Counted from the stretch's first letter, positions 35,783-47,124 are shown. The stretch: DNA of 64,000 nt from Amaranthus tricolor (GCF_026212465.1 NC_080047.1:40525422-40589421); one strand, 5' to 3'. A program made the numbers and translations. The notes: generated by a model from the sequence alone, not told the origin.

Positions 35783-38700
35783 CTATAAATTAGCAATGAA
35801 CTCTCCATTACTATCCCATGGCCGGTTCTCAAAGGATTTTCCGACAACACTGCGCTTCACATTTACGGTTCCATCTTCAAGCCTGTACTCCGGAAAGTAG
35901 TCCAGAAACGTTTTATCAGCTAGTTCATCAACTCCGTTGAATAAAAAGCCCCACAGCACATCCTGTTTATTAGAATCATTACAACAGCTTAGTCGATAGT
36001 AAAAAAACACACCGGGATTTCTAGAGAAACGACATCAGTTCGAGAACCATACTCTTGCTTTCACTTCGCCAATCAACTTCGTCAGCAGCTGATGCCCTGG
36101 ATCCTATTTTACATAAAATTATGTGTATCAAACTAAGTTTTGCACGTAAGTACAGAGATCTAATATAAAGCTAAACAACGCAGTAGGAAGATACGAGGGA
36201 CTCGCTCATTAGCTTAAATTACTCGATTTTTTATTACAAATTGTCTAAGGATGTTGAGATCTTTGAAACCCCAACATGGGTAAGTTGTGGATTCTTGATA
36301 TATGAGACCAAATTTATGTAATACAAATTTCTAAAACGTTGCTAAGTCTAAGCTTCCGACAAAAGCTTATTTATTAGAGTAGTCTAGACTCTAAATAATA
36401 GTGTGCTATGAAAGGTTTCTTGATGATATGCTAGGTTACGGCATTATTACCTGGAACGACATTCGGTTTGAAATGGAGAACGGGAACAAGGAAGGCAATG
36501 GCTCGGGAACTATTGGGTACAAAATACATTGTGTATAAAAATATATTTGGAAACAAAATTGAATTAAATTGATTTTTTTGCTTTAAGAAATTATTTTTAA
36601 GTGGATTTTCTTTAGTTTTCTAGATTTCATCTTCCTCTTCTTTTTTCTTTAATTTGTAAATGAAGGCCAAAATACCTTTTTAAAAAGGTCTTCCATAATG
36701 GAACGTCACCTTGAGCAATTTGGATAGTGTTTCGTGCTAATTCGGAATAGATGTTCCCGGATAGTGGAACATGCCTACGTCCCATGTTCCGTGTAACTAT
36801 GGATGCGGGTACTCTGTTAAAAGCGTTAACAGAGCTATCAAACATCGGATAATGAATATAGGTCATTAGAGGTGGTGGTGACCGGGGAAAGAAAATGAGG
36901 ATAACAAATAATATCCTTACTTTTTCTGCTCTCCATGTCAAGTATTTGTGTTGTGCTTCATTATTGAGCATAATTTGAGCAGCTGCAGTCTCCTCCACTG
37001 CCTGTTCCATCAAGTTAAGCCATGCCTGCAAAAACAATAGCATTACTTAGAATTATCAACATGATATTGGTACTTTACTCGGGAGAATTGTTTGTTTGGG
37101 ATTTTTTTTTTTTGAAAAAATACTTCCTTCCTTCGTTTTTGGTTGTCCACTTTATTTTTTACAGGCTTTTCTTCCTTCGTTTTTGTTTGTCCACTTTATT
37201 TTTTACAGGCTTTTCAAAGCAAAATTTAAACATCAATATCTTTAAATACGCATCATAAAATATATTATAAAAACTATACAATAAAAAACTTTGCATTAAG
37301 ACAAATCTAATAAGATTTCACATGAAAATATTTTATATTCAATAAATACCTCAAAAACATTGTTTAAATTTCTTTCTCCTAAAGTAAAAATTCTAAAGTG
37401 GACAAACTAAAGGGAACATAGGGACTAAATTTTTTCTGCTATTTCATTAAAACAAGATTTCACTGAAATTTACAATCGATAAGATCTACGCAATCCAATT
37501 AATAAAAATGTAAAATTAGCTTTCATGGTTGAATGACTATTGACAAACAACATTTTCTAAAGCACCCATCAACTGCAAAAACACTAACACTTTGTTTGGA
37601 TAACAATTTAGAAGGGAATGGAAAGGAAGAGAAGCGGAAGCGAAAGCAAGGGAAATGGAATAAAATGGGAAAATCTCCCTTGTCTGTTTAGGAGGGAAAG
37701 GAATAATATGGGAAATCTCCCTTGTTTGTTTATGACGAAAAGGAAGAGAGCAGAAAAGAAATAGGACAGATTTGGTTATTATTAACAAAATAAAGGAACT
37801 TAATCCCTTCAGATCTCTCCCCTCAAAAACTGATATCCAAACAAACGAAATAATATTCCTCCAAATCCTTTCTCTTTCTTTCCTTCCAATTCTCTCGATC
37901 CAAACAAAGTATAAAAGTCTGTTTGGACAAAGAAAGATAGATGGGTGTTAAATAAGAGCGTATGGATTAAATCAGCAAATTCAAAGGCACCTTATAATAG
38001 TCGCAGAATGCATCAAACAAAACATCGTACTTGTCTTGGCTCGAAGTAAATCTTGTCCATATTACTATGGGTGAGAAGAATCTCAAAGATTCACCCGTAA
38101 GCTTTCCTCCCCAAGGTAAAATCTACAAATAATCTGAACTAAAATCAGTGAATTTATAATGAATGAAAAGACGATGGCATAAAGATAAAAATTTGCAATG
38201 TGAAAGAAGTAAAAAACTTACTTCAGCATACTTAATGCCGAGAGGAATCAAACTTTGGTAATACTTCTCTTTGTACTCTCGGTTTGTGATGACATTATGT
38301 AAAGGATTGAGATCCCTAAATGTGATGAAGACGAAGTAGTAAAGTAAGATAAAGATTAAAAACAAGTAGGTAAGGAAAAGCTAAGCAGCAAGAAAACATT
38401 GATCGGCAAAGCCTCACTTGCACATACAAACGAATCAAGCATGGCATATAATGGGGTCGGGATGCAACTTACAATACAATTATGTTCATTGACGAGGTGG
38501 AGAAAAAATTGGCACAAAAGATAGGCAAGTCAAAAGCAACCTTTGGAAAGATGCCAAAGTCCAACACCTGTACATAAACATTTAGAGATAAATGCAGCAA
38601 AGATAGAATAACCAAAACCCTCAAAACTCTCAAGAGATAAAAGACAAAATCAAATGGAGGATGAAGTTATCTCTTTCATGACCATCATCGTCTATAAGAA

Positions 38701-41426
38701 ACATAATAGTTTATAAGAGAATCATTTACTAAGCAAATGATACATGAATACATGATCCATAAGTTCTACTAGGCATGTTATTTGTCAAACTTTACCCTTC
38801 CAAAACAATAACCATTCAAGAAAAAATATTGCATCATCAGTTGATTATTGTCTCCTTCAACCTTGCAAGTGAGCCAATAGGCCCTAAAAACTCCAGATCG
38901 CCACAATTATATTTACTTTTTGTCATAAATAATAATAAATTCATATACAGAGTTTCCTTTGTAAGGCAATGAACCTCACAAACTTAAATGAGAGTCACAT
39001 CTTCATATTAAAAAGGGTTTGCTTATTAAATTAGGAAGCGTATTATAATCAAACAAAACTCAATGGCTATACAATTAGCATATTCAAACATGTTATAAAG
39101 TTTTGACGTTCTAAAAAGAGTGTCATAATGAATCAACTCTTGAATATAGCTAACATGATATGACTAAATATATATGTTATTGCCCCAAAGAAAGAAGTAA
39201 AATAAAGAAGACATACCTGCAATGCATCACCTCCATCAATGTGCATACTGCGAAATAATCTTATTTTAGAGTCTTCAAAAGATAGAAATTTGAGCTTTGT
39301 TTTTCCATCTATAGCTTGAATTTGGTTGAACTTTTCCTATTGGCACATGACTTTTAGTTCATGAATGGTTAATAATTAATATGGACAAAACAAGCAACGA
39401 AGAATCCACAAGGAATGAGATGCAAGAGAACCATCATATCAAGATGAAAATCAATACACCGAAATAACATAAATAAAAACCATTCATCATTCAACAGAAA
39501 CATTACTGGCACAGTGAAAGATGTGCAATCGAAAAACAGGAGTACATTTGCTTCTTCAACACAATCCATCTGAGATATAAAATTAAGTAGATAACCTTGA
39601 GGGACAAAGCCTCAACTCAATACAGGCTAAACACCAAAAAAACTACCACCAACTCACCAGATATTGCATTGAGAACATCGTTCTATACTTCTATTTACTT
39701 TGTCCCACTCGCACTTACAAACATCATCTCATATCACCTCCTTTTGAAACTACAACCATTGAAAGACTCGAGTATCAAACAAAAAGAAAATTATAAATAC
39801 CACATGATACGAAAACCAACCTCATCCTTGCCTTTTCCCCTCACAAATCCCAACCTAAAAATTAAAAAGATGATAAATTTGTTATTGCGCTTGTATACAA
39901 CAAGACCCACATAAGACCAGAGTTGGCTGCACACAAACTTGATAAAACCAATTGGGTATTAGGAGTGGCCCATCAAGTGTATATATTAGTCAACCTCTCT
40001 CTTATTCTCCGATGTGGGATCACATGTGGGTTATTTTTCAACAATGGAAAGTTGATGCAACAAACAAGGTATGATTCCAGAATTATTGGGTTTTTTCTAA
40101 TCAGCTTCATATAGATGGCCTTTCTACTGCCACATCTCATGACTAAGATTCTAACACTCATTTTCCTCTACTTCTCTGCAATGTAAAATGTCATATTCAT
40201 ATCATACAATTACATGCTATAATTTATACTTCATATCTAATACATAACACACCAAAACATTTCAGCAATAAGTCCTCCATTATATGAAGATATTTCGCCC
40301 ATCAGAAATTGACAAATTCTTTGAAGCTCCTGTGCAATTTAAAAAATTATGATATTTTTCAAACAACTTTGTATCTGTTGAAATATAGTGACTCGAACAA
40401 GTCGTTATATGGGATGAAGAGGAAATGGGTCAAAGAGCAGTCCGCGGGGCGCGGAGTTGCTTCTGCTTTGATCCGCGGGGCGCGGAGTTGCTTCTGATCT
40501 CACTCTGCGGCTCGCGTAGTTTTACACGGGTCGCGTAATTGAAGTTTCTTTTCACGGGAAACGTCTTTTGGGACGGTTACCTTTATTTGTGGTCGGTTAT
40601 TTGTGGCTACTTAGAGCCCAAACCGTCTTTCAAGTTGGTTTAATTATAAATACCTCTCTTATTAGCACTAAGAGATGAAATGCAAAACATAAAAGTGAGG
40701 AAAACTAAGAGAGAAAAAGCTTTGAGAGTCATTGTTGTGGTTTTTCGAGTTCATCTTGTAATCTCCCGGTTTATAGTGAAAAGTTTATTCTCGGTGCCGG
40801 TGGATGTAGTTATCACGTTGATAGTGAACCACGTTAATTTCTCGTTGTGATCTTCTTTATTGTTTGTTTGAATCTTTATTGTTTTATTATTGCTTTCGAT
40901 CTTTGCTTCCGCTGTAGCACAACAATATCATTGAACATTTAATATATACTACTTAATTTGATATTTGATATTAGGGCCCTCAAGTTTTTTGGACTCTATA
41001 CAGTCTGAACATGCTGAACATGTTCAGAAACTCCCGTGGATATTTCCTACTAAAATTTTAATAATCAAAAAAAAGGAAGCAATCAAATTCAACCAATTGA
41101 AGGTAAAACCCTAGAAATGAAGGCAATAATTTGACAACCACAAAAATAAACCTGAATTGTGAGATTTAGCTTCATCCAAAGTAAAGTCTATAAATTTACT
41201 ATAAGAGTTGGAAGAGAATGCAAGAAAGAACCTTTAAAGGAGAAGGAAAAAGATGGATATGAGATTTAGCTTCATCCAAAGCAAAGTCTATAAATTTTTG
41301 GTAAGAAAGAGCAGAAACTACTTGTATTCCCACTTTACTCTTCCTCCTTCCATGTCTGTAAACACCATTGTTGTACTGATAGCAAGGATTTAGGTTGACC
41401 CATGATTTTAAACTTAGAGACTCCAT
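35783..41426 (-). CDS. HY2: Phytochromobilin:ferredoxin oxidoreductase, 8 exons, 323 aa
   Basis: Minus-strand exons 41426-41232, 39336-39217, 38567-38473, 38315-38222, 38122-37991, 37025-36921, 36103-36053 and 35962-35783; GT-AG throughout, in frame to TAG. It belongs to the ferredoxin-dependent bilin reductases: HY2 reduces biliverdin IXalpha to phytochromobilin, the phytochrome chromophore, in plastids. Visible family signatures are DGKTKLKFLSFE, SKIRLFRSMHI, FDLPIFCANFF (D118), LDLNPLH, LPWGGKLTGES, EAQHKYLTWRAEKDPGH, FLFNGVDELADKTFLDYFPEY and the C-terminal RPWDSNGEF. The conserved Asp residues associated with proton donation appear present. Residues 1-45 are basic and Ser-rich (transit peptide). 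The start MESLSLKSW gives a length near the 329 aa of Arabidopsis HY2; an in-frame ATG at 41480 would add 18 residues. Introns carry a solo LTR and two MITEs, but the frame looks intact. Confidence 0.96.
37123..37425. mobile_element. Stowaway-type MITE in HY2 intron 5
   Basis: The left end CTTCCTTCCTTCG and the inverse of the right end (GTCCCTATGTTCCC) share TTTGTCCACTTTA just inside. TA flanks both sides. The first 46 or so bases of the left end (TTCGTTTTTG to ACAGGCTTTTC) are duplicated in tandem. Confidence 0.75.
37588..37911. mobile_element. Tourist-like MITE in HY2 intron 5
   Basis: The ends CACTTTGTTTGG and CCAAACAAAGTA are inverse repeats, flanked by TAA on both sides (37585-37587 and 37912-37914), fitting PIF/Harbinger-type insertion. 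It is related to 20976-21282. Confidence 0.8.
40376..40924 (+). mobile_element. Solo LTR in HY2 intron 1, 549 bp
   Basis: It begins TGTTGAAATATAG and ends GTAGCACAACA (TGTTG...CAACA). The flanks GTATC (40371-40375) and ATATC (40925-40929) differ at one base, a probable 5-bp target duplication. It has a TATAAATA box at 40645-40652. A GC-rich direct duplication of about 33 bp (CCGCGGGGCGCGGAGTTGC twice) lies at 40440-40495. No internal domain is present. The LTR is opposite in direction to HY2. Confidence 0.85.
40645..40652 (+). promoter_or_regulatory. TATA box of the solo LTR
   Basis: TATAAATA in the expected U3 position. It could drive transcription antisense to HY2 exon 1, but activity cannot be judged from sequence. 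Confidence 0.5.
41159..41297. repeat. 38-bp direct repeat spanning HY2 exon 1 and intron 1
   Basis: TGAGATTTAGCTTCATCCAA and what follows to TCTATAAATTT occurs at 41159-41196 (intron) and 41260-41297 (exon 1), differing at one base. The exon copy encodes the KFIDFALDEAKSH segment. Confidence 0.9.
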
Positions 41427-41601
41427 AGATGAGATGATTAACCTCTGATTTTTCTTCTCTGCTTTCACCTGCTTTTCCAAATAACCTTATCCTGTATTTG
41501 CCGTCGCTCGAGCTGTGCATTCGGCTCGGGTTTGAATCGGTTAAAATTAAGTTCGATTGTGTTTGTATCAGATTTAGTTGAAAATATGCTTTATTTATTT
41601 G

Positions 41602-42077
41602 GAAAATTCCACATAGTAGCATCGAACTTTTATGAAACGTTAATGATAAAACTTTTGTAAGATTTTTCCACAAGGTAGCATCCAATTTATGCCTTATTTA
41701 ATTGTCGTAGTATTTTTCGTTAAATTTTTGTCAATTTCCGTTTAATTCACCATTTTGGCATTTCTACCCATAAGTGTTAGTTGTTGTCTTTATAATTTAC
41801 CTTAAACATTTGAGAGCGTTGATGATAAACGTCAAAATGGTGAATTAAACATTTGAGAGCATAAAAATGATTTAGGGCAAATTATAAAGACAACAACCAA
41901 CACTTAATAAGGGTATAAATGTCAAAATAGTGAATTAAACAGAAATTGACAAGAATTTAACGGAAAATGTTATGGCAATTATATAAGGTATAAACTGGAT
42001 GCTATCATGTGGAAAAATCTTACAAACGTGCTACCACTGACGTTGCATGAAAATTCGATACTGCCACGTGGAATTTC
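41602..42077. mobile_element. Long-TIR foldback MITE upstream of HY2
   Basis: The left GGAAAATTCCACATAG and the inverse right GGAAATTCCACGTGGCAG begin inverted repeats of around 200 bp, including GTAAGATTTTTCCACA in both. The 9-bp flanks TTATTTATT and TTATTTGTT (one change) suggest a Mutator-like origin. It begins about 175 bp upstream of the HY2 start codon. Confidence 0.75.
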
Positions 42078-42117
42078 CTTATTTGTTATCATTTTGAAGT
42101 TGTACTCATTACTTGCT

Positions 42118-42382
42118 AGTCCCTTTTATTCACCTTACTTGTCCCATTTACCTTTTTTACACATGTCGAGATAATATTTTAACTTTTATTTTAATATCTT
42201 TAATTGTGTATGATTAAAAATTATAAAAATTTAATATTAATAATATTTACAATGAGACGAATAAAATAAGATTACACATGATTATATTTTAACTTATAGA
42301 TTAAGAACAAAATACAAATTAAGAGTGATTAGTGAATAATAATCAAAAAGTAAATGAGACAAGTAAAAAAAATATAAGGGAG
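42118..42382. mobile_element. Stowaway-type MITE
   Basis: The left end GTCCCTTTTATTC, the inverse right end CTCCCTTATATTT, shared CTTGTCCCATTTAC subterminal sequence, and TA flanks. Confidence 0.7.
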
Positions 42383-42569
42383 TAAGATTTAAAAATAGAT
42401 TTGGCTAATAAGGATGAATTGGATCGAATTCACTTTATTTAAACAAAAAAAGTACAAGTTTATTTTGTGTACTACAAACTAGAAATTAATAAACCAAATT
42501 ACCAAATACACATGTGATAAATTGAATCATACACAAAATACACTTTTGTAATCATCGTTGGTGATTTCA

Positions 42570-42880
42570 AACCAAATCACTAAGTTTGTGGTATTAAATG
42601 GTGGTACTGGGAATGATTTATAGTGTAACATTTCATCAAAAGTTTCATATCATTCCCATGGTAATGAAACTTTAATCAAAAAAAAATTGTTTACAAAATT
42701 ACATTACCACCTAATACCACATCTCCAATAGTAATGCATTAGAATGAATTCAATGAAGAAAATGAGATGATTGAAGTTAGACAAGCATGATCATCAAGAT
42801 AGCCAAGAGATTTTTCAACTAAAATTACACTAGTTTTTCATTTTTATTACTATTATTTATTATCACCTACTAAATGGGCC
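42570..42880. mobile_element. MITE family copy 1
   Basis: It shares TATCATTC, TTACCACCTAATACCACATC, AGTAATGCATTAGAATGAAT and ATTACACTAGTTTTTCATTT with the copy at 44880-45189. Its ends are inverted (TGGTATTAAATGGTGG against CACCTACTAAATGGGCC). Confidence 0.75.
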
Positions 42881-44043
42881 GATATTTAATTTGTGGAATA
42901 TCATAGTTCAATAGAACTAAAACCAAAATATATAGTTCAAAAAAACTAAGAATGAAGTTTATAAATCACTTCAAATACACTCGAAATGAGTCACACTCAT
43001 AAAAAATTGAAAATATTAATCTTAGTCATAGTCTTGAGTCCATTAGGCTAGATTGTTTGTTACACTTGAAATCATGAATCTACACTTGAAATCATGAATC
43101 TTATAATATAAAAGTGTAAAAATTATAATTTTTGAGATTTAAATGAAAGTCACTGTTAATTTTATATTTTCATTGGTATGAAGTTATGTAAGCAATTTAG
43201 GTAAAAGATAAAGGGACACTTTCAGTATCCTGTACAAGGCAGAGTTTGAGTGGGGTTTTTTTTCTCGAAAGATGCGGACAAACTGTACATGTTCCCCTCA
43301 ATGAGAGAGAATATAAAGGATGTGCGCAATCAAGAAAACTCCAAGCTGATACTTGCGCTCAGTAGGAATTAAGTGTTTATTTAAAGCAAAATGTTTAGAT
43401 TTCATGTTATCATAGTTAGGGTCGTTTCTAACCGTAGGCAAGGTAGATATTTGTCTAAGGCCCAAAGTTAGAAATGGTTCAATATCTGAAATTTTGGTTA
43501 ATGTATTAGACACTTATAAAAATTTACAATTTATGATTAGTTCTTTGATTATCGATTAAGAAGTACATGACATGCCTAAGCTACATTTATAATGATAATT
43601 ATAACATATTCGGTCTTTCTCTGTTATTTTGCTAAATACCCGTTAAATTTTAGAATCGACTTTCTATAGAGAGGATTCATTTCGTTTAGTTTGCCTAGGG
43701 CTAATAAAATGTTAGCATCGACACTGATCATAGTACTTCTACATTGATTTTAATTAGGTTGCCTAAATAACTTAATGTGGTTCTAACTAGCTAAACAACA
43801 TTTATAAGGTGCTATTTTCATACTTCTTTCTCCTAAATATTGTATTAAAAGTTAAGACTATTGATTAATGGGAATTTCCAAAAAAAATAAAATAAAAAAC
43901 AAAAGAAGTCCAGGCTTTAGCTTTACAACCAGGATTCAGAATTTATATGCAAGAAATTCCCTATTTCAAAAATAATCTTGTGGACTGTAGACTGTAGTTA
44001 TGTTTTTCTTAAGAATTATCCTACTCACAAAAGGAAAAATAAA

Positions 44044-44117
44044 AAAAAGTTAGAAAATGGAGATGCGGGGTATCGAACCCAAAAAGTTAGAAAATGGAGA
44101 TGCGGGGTATCGAACCC
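44044..44117 (-). repeat. 37-bp tandem duplication of the tRNA-Ala 3' end
   Basis: The plus-strand block GTTAGAAAATGGAGATGCGG through TATCGAACCC occurs twice in tandem (44044-44080, 44081-44117). The inner copy is the T-arm and acceptor 3' half of the tRNA; the outer copy is a free-standing duplicate just downstream of it. Confidence 0.92.
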
Positions 44118-44167
44118 CGTACCTCTCGCATGCAAAGCGAGCGCTCTACCGTTTGAGCTACATCCCC
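44095..44167 (-). tRNA. tRNA-Ala (anticodon UGC)
   Basis: The minus strand folds as a complete 73-nt cloverleaf. The acceptor is GGGGATG with CATCTCC (one G-U pair), D-arm GCTC...GAGC, anticodon stem CTCGC/GCGAG with loop TTTGCAT (anticodon TGC), T-stem CGGGG/CCCCG with loop TTCGATA, and discriminator A. There is no intron. The A and B boxes are intact. The sequence is of the nuclear plant type. Confidence 0.97.
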
Positions 44168-44224
44168 CACTTGATGTATGTTTTTCTAAATTTTAAATTA
44201 TAATCAATAATATAATATTCCATC

Positions 44225-44870
44225 AGGCTAAACCTGGGAGAATTTCCGACCCGAAATTGAACCCGTTGCGACCCGTTATAACCCAAACCTAATCGACCCG
44301 AAACACGACCGACCGATCTGTTTTGACAGGTCCAATATTAATTTTTAGAGTAATCTCAATGTTAGAATTTATTTCAAATATAATTTTAGTTTTCAAAATA
44401 TCTCAACATATTGAGTATATCACTTGAACCCTAAAATTCATTAAAATAAGTATTTATTTTCCTACACTTAAATGAACCCGACATATCAATTTTTTTTTCA
44501 AAATCATACATCTGATTTTCTCTAATATGACCCGTATCTCACAAATTCAACTATATATAGAGATTTAACATTTGGAACACTAACATCGCAATTATTAGTT
44601 ACTTATAACTTGAATTCAATTATAGAAGACTTTAATATTGTGTCAATTGATATATGGATTAATATCGGAGGGATGAGAAATAGTTTTTTTTATTCAAAAA
44701 AGGTTTCATAATTAATAAAAAATAGATTTATAAATTTTACAAGTCATAACTCGTTGGACCAGACCGACCAAGTCGGAATCGAGAGTGACCCAACAGAAAT
44801 TAATCCAATCCATAAGCCGTTCAACCGACCGTTTTGCTAGGTAAAACATATCCCGTCTAAACTCGCATTG
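44225..44870. repeat. Foldback-like region rich in GACCCG/CGACC motifs
   Basis: The left part (GACCCGAAAT, CGACCCGAAACACGACCGAC, CTGTTTTGACAGG) and right part (GACCAGACCGACC, CGACCGTTTTGCTAGG) resemble the ends of a non-autonomous DNA element. Similar motifs recur at 63550-63680. The boundaries are uncertain. Confidence 0.35.
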
Positions 44871-44879
44871 TACTCTTAC

Positions 44880-45189
44880 GGCCCATTTGGTTAGTGGTAC
44901 TAAATGGTGATAATGAGAATGATTTATAGTGTAAAATTCATCAAAAGTTCCATATCATTCATATGTTAATCAAACATTGATCACAATTTTATTTTTTTTA
45001 CAAATATCCATTACCACCTAATACCACATCTCCCATTAGTAATGCATTAGAATGAATTTTATGAAGAAAATTAGAATATTGAAGTTGGAAAAGCATGGCC
45101 TTCAATGTAGCCAAGAGACTTTTCAACCAAAATTACACTAGTTTTTCATTTTTATTACCACCGTTTATTACCACCTATCAAACGGCCCG
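44880..45189. mobile_element. MITE family copy 2
   Basis: The ends GGCCCATTTGGTTAG and ATCAAACGGCCCG are inverted. This is the best-preserved of three copies (others 42570-42880, 46490-46700). Confidence 0.8.
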
Positions 45190-45295
45190 TAAAGGCTATA
45201 AAGCCTAAGCTAAAGTATCCTAGCGGATGCCTCGAAAGATATGACAAAGAGACAAGAATGTTGGAGGATGGGCTCACTTTTTTACTTTAATAGTA

Positions 45296-45552
45296 ATCCC
45301 TTCTATTTACTATAAGTGTTTCATTTGCTTTACACTCTATCTAATGTACTTATTCATTTCTTAATATCTCTAATTGTGCATAATTAAAATTTATGAAAAG
45401 TTGATATAAATAATCCTTGCATTGAAACGAATCAAATAAGATCCCACTTGACTATGTTTTAACTTATAGATTAATGATAAAATATAAATTAAGAATAAGT
45501 GATGAATAGTGTCCAAGAAACAAATAAGACACTTGTGATGAATAGGAGGGAG
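45296..45552. mobile_element. Stowaway-type MITE
   Basis: The left ATCCCTTCTATTTAC and the inverse of the right end (CTCCCTCCTATTCATC) match, with TA on both sides. The body carries ATAAGATCCCACTTGACTAT, common to the other Stowaways here. Confidence 0.8.
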
Positions 45553-46489
45553 TATAAAACTTGAGCAATATATAAAATTTTTTGATATAAAAATTTAATA
45601 AAAGCATTAGAAAGTTCCTTAATATACCGATACGACTAATAATATGAGAATATGATTAATATTACACTTATACAATATTAATATGACTTAATATTATACT
45701 AATATGACGGACACTACAATAATTAAATACAACTAGTAGTAAACAAATATGACTAATACTTAACAAATACGACTAAAATTATACTAATTATATATATTAA
45801 TATGATTAATACAATACTAAGACACCTAAAAATACACTAATAATACAACTAATAATATGCTAATTGTGAGAGTATATAATATATCCTGAGGCCTCAACAA
45901 TCTCTAACACTAATTATATATCAAATTGACTAATATAATATTGAAAGGACTAATATTATACTAATAATATTATATATTAATACTCGTATTATACTAATTA
46001 TATATTAATACGCATATAGCGACCAAATTGTTACCATATTGTCTCTTAGTTATTTTGTGTCTTTCTGTAAATAACATTTCATTACCCACAACACTACAAA
46101 ATGACTCACACTTATATAAGGTTTAAGGGTTGAATGTACATAATCTTACCTTGTTAATGATAACAAAAATTTTTTTATTTCACCTTAATTGCAAATATAA
46201 TGAAAATGTCGCATAAATATGAATTGAACATGATTTTTTCAATTGTTTATCAAAATTGTCACTTATCCTATAAGTTTGCTAACATTGTTATTTTGATTTG
46301 TTCATTTTATTTTGCAAAATTTTCATTTTAGATAATGTACACAATTTTCTTTAATGTTAATCTACAAATTTTGTTCCACTTTTTCCCCCTTTTAATCATA
46401 TCCACACAATTTTAATATTCTTAACACCTCCTTGATCTTTTTGTCATTTGTCATTATATCATTTTATGAGGGAGTATAAATAAATTAAT

Positions 46490-46700
46490 GACCAGTTTGG
46501 TTGTTTATATTCAATGGTTGTAATAAAAATAATTTATAGTATAAATTTTCATAAAATATATCATGTTATTTTTACAGTAATAAAACATTGATTATAAAAA
46601 AAATTTGTTTTAACAATTTTTCATTATCACTTAATATCACATTTACAAATATTACTGTTTTAGAATGAATTTAGTAACAAAAAAATGAAATACTCCCTCT
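46490..46700. mobile_element. MITE family copy 3, degenerate
   Basis: AATTTATAGTATAAATTTTC, CATTATCACTTAATATCACA and TTAGAATGAATTTAGT align with copies 1 and 2, but the right part is missing. Confidence 0.6.
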
Positions 46701-47124
46701 ATTCTTTTAATGTTGTTCTCATTCATAATATTTCACTTTAAGAATAGAGGATTTTGACTATGATTTTTGAGAAATATATAGATTGTGTAATATATTCATG
46801 TAAGATTTGTTAAGTTCATCTTGATGTATACTTTATCATCTTATATTTTTTTATGATTTTTTTATAATGCAAATATTAAAAAAAACGGATGAAGTAATTG
46901 AAATGAAACAAAGATAGAACATTAAAGTAATGAAGTTATTTTGCTACTAATTTACACAAGTTTTTTTTTTTTTTTGAATTTAATAAATTACACAAGCTTT
47001 CTTAAACAATTCCTAGTTCATATATCATTTAATAACACAACAAAACGAGAGGTTAGAAAATCATAGTAAACAAATTCTTGTGAGAGATAGTATTGGGTCA
47101 ACCCAATATATATTTTTGAAATAT

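Noticed and set aside
43978..44196. 72-codon ORF across the tRNA region
   Set aside because: It is an accidental frame through the tRNA-Ala gene and its duplicated 3' half.
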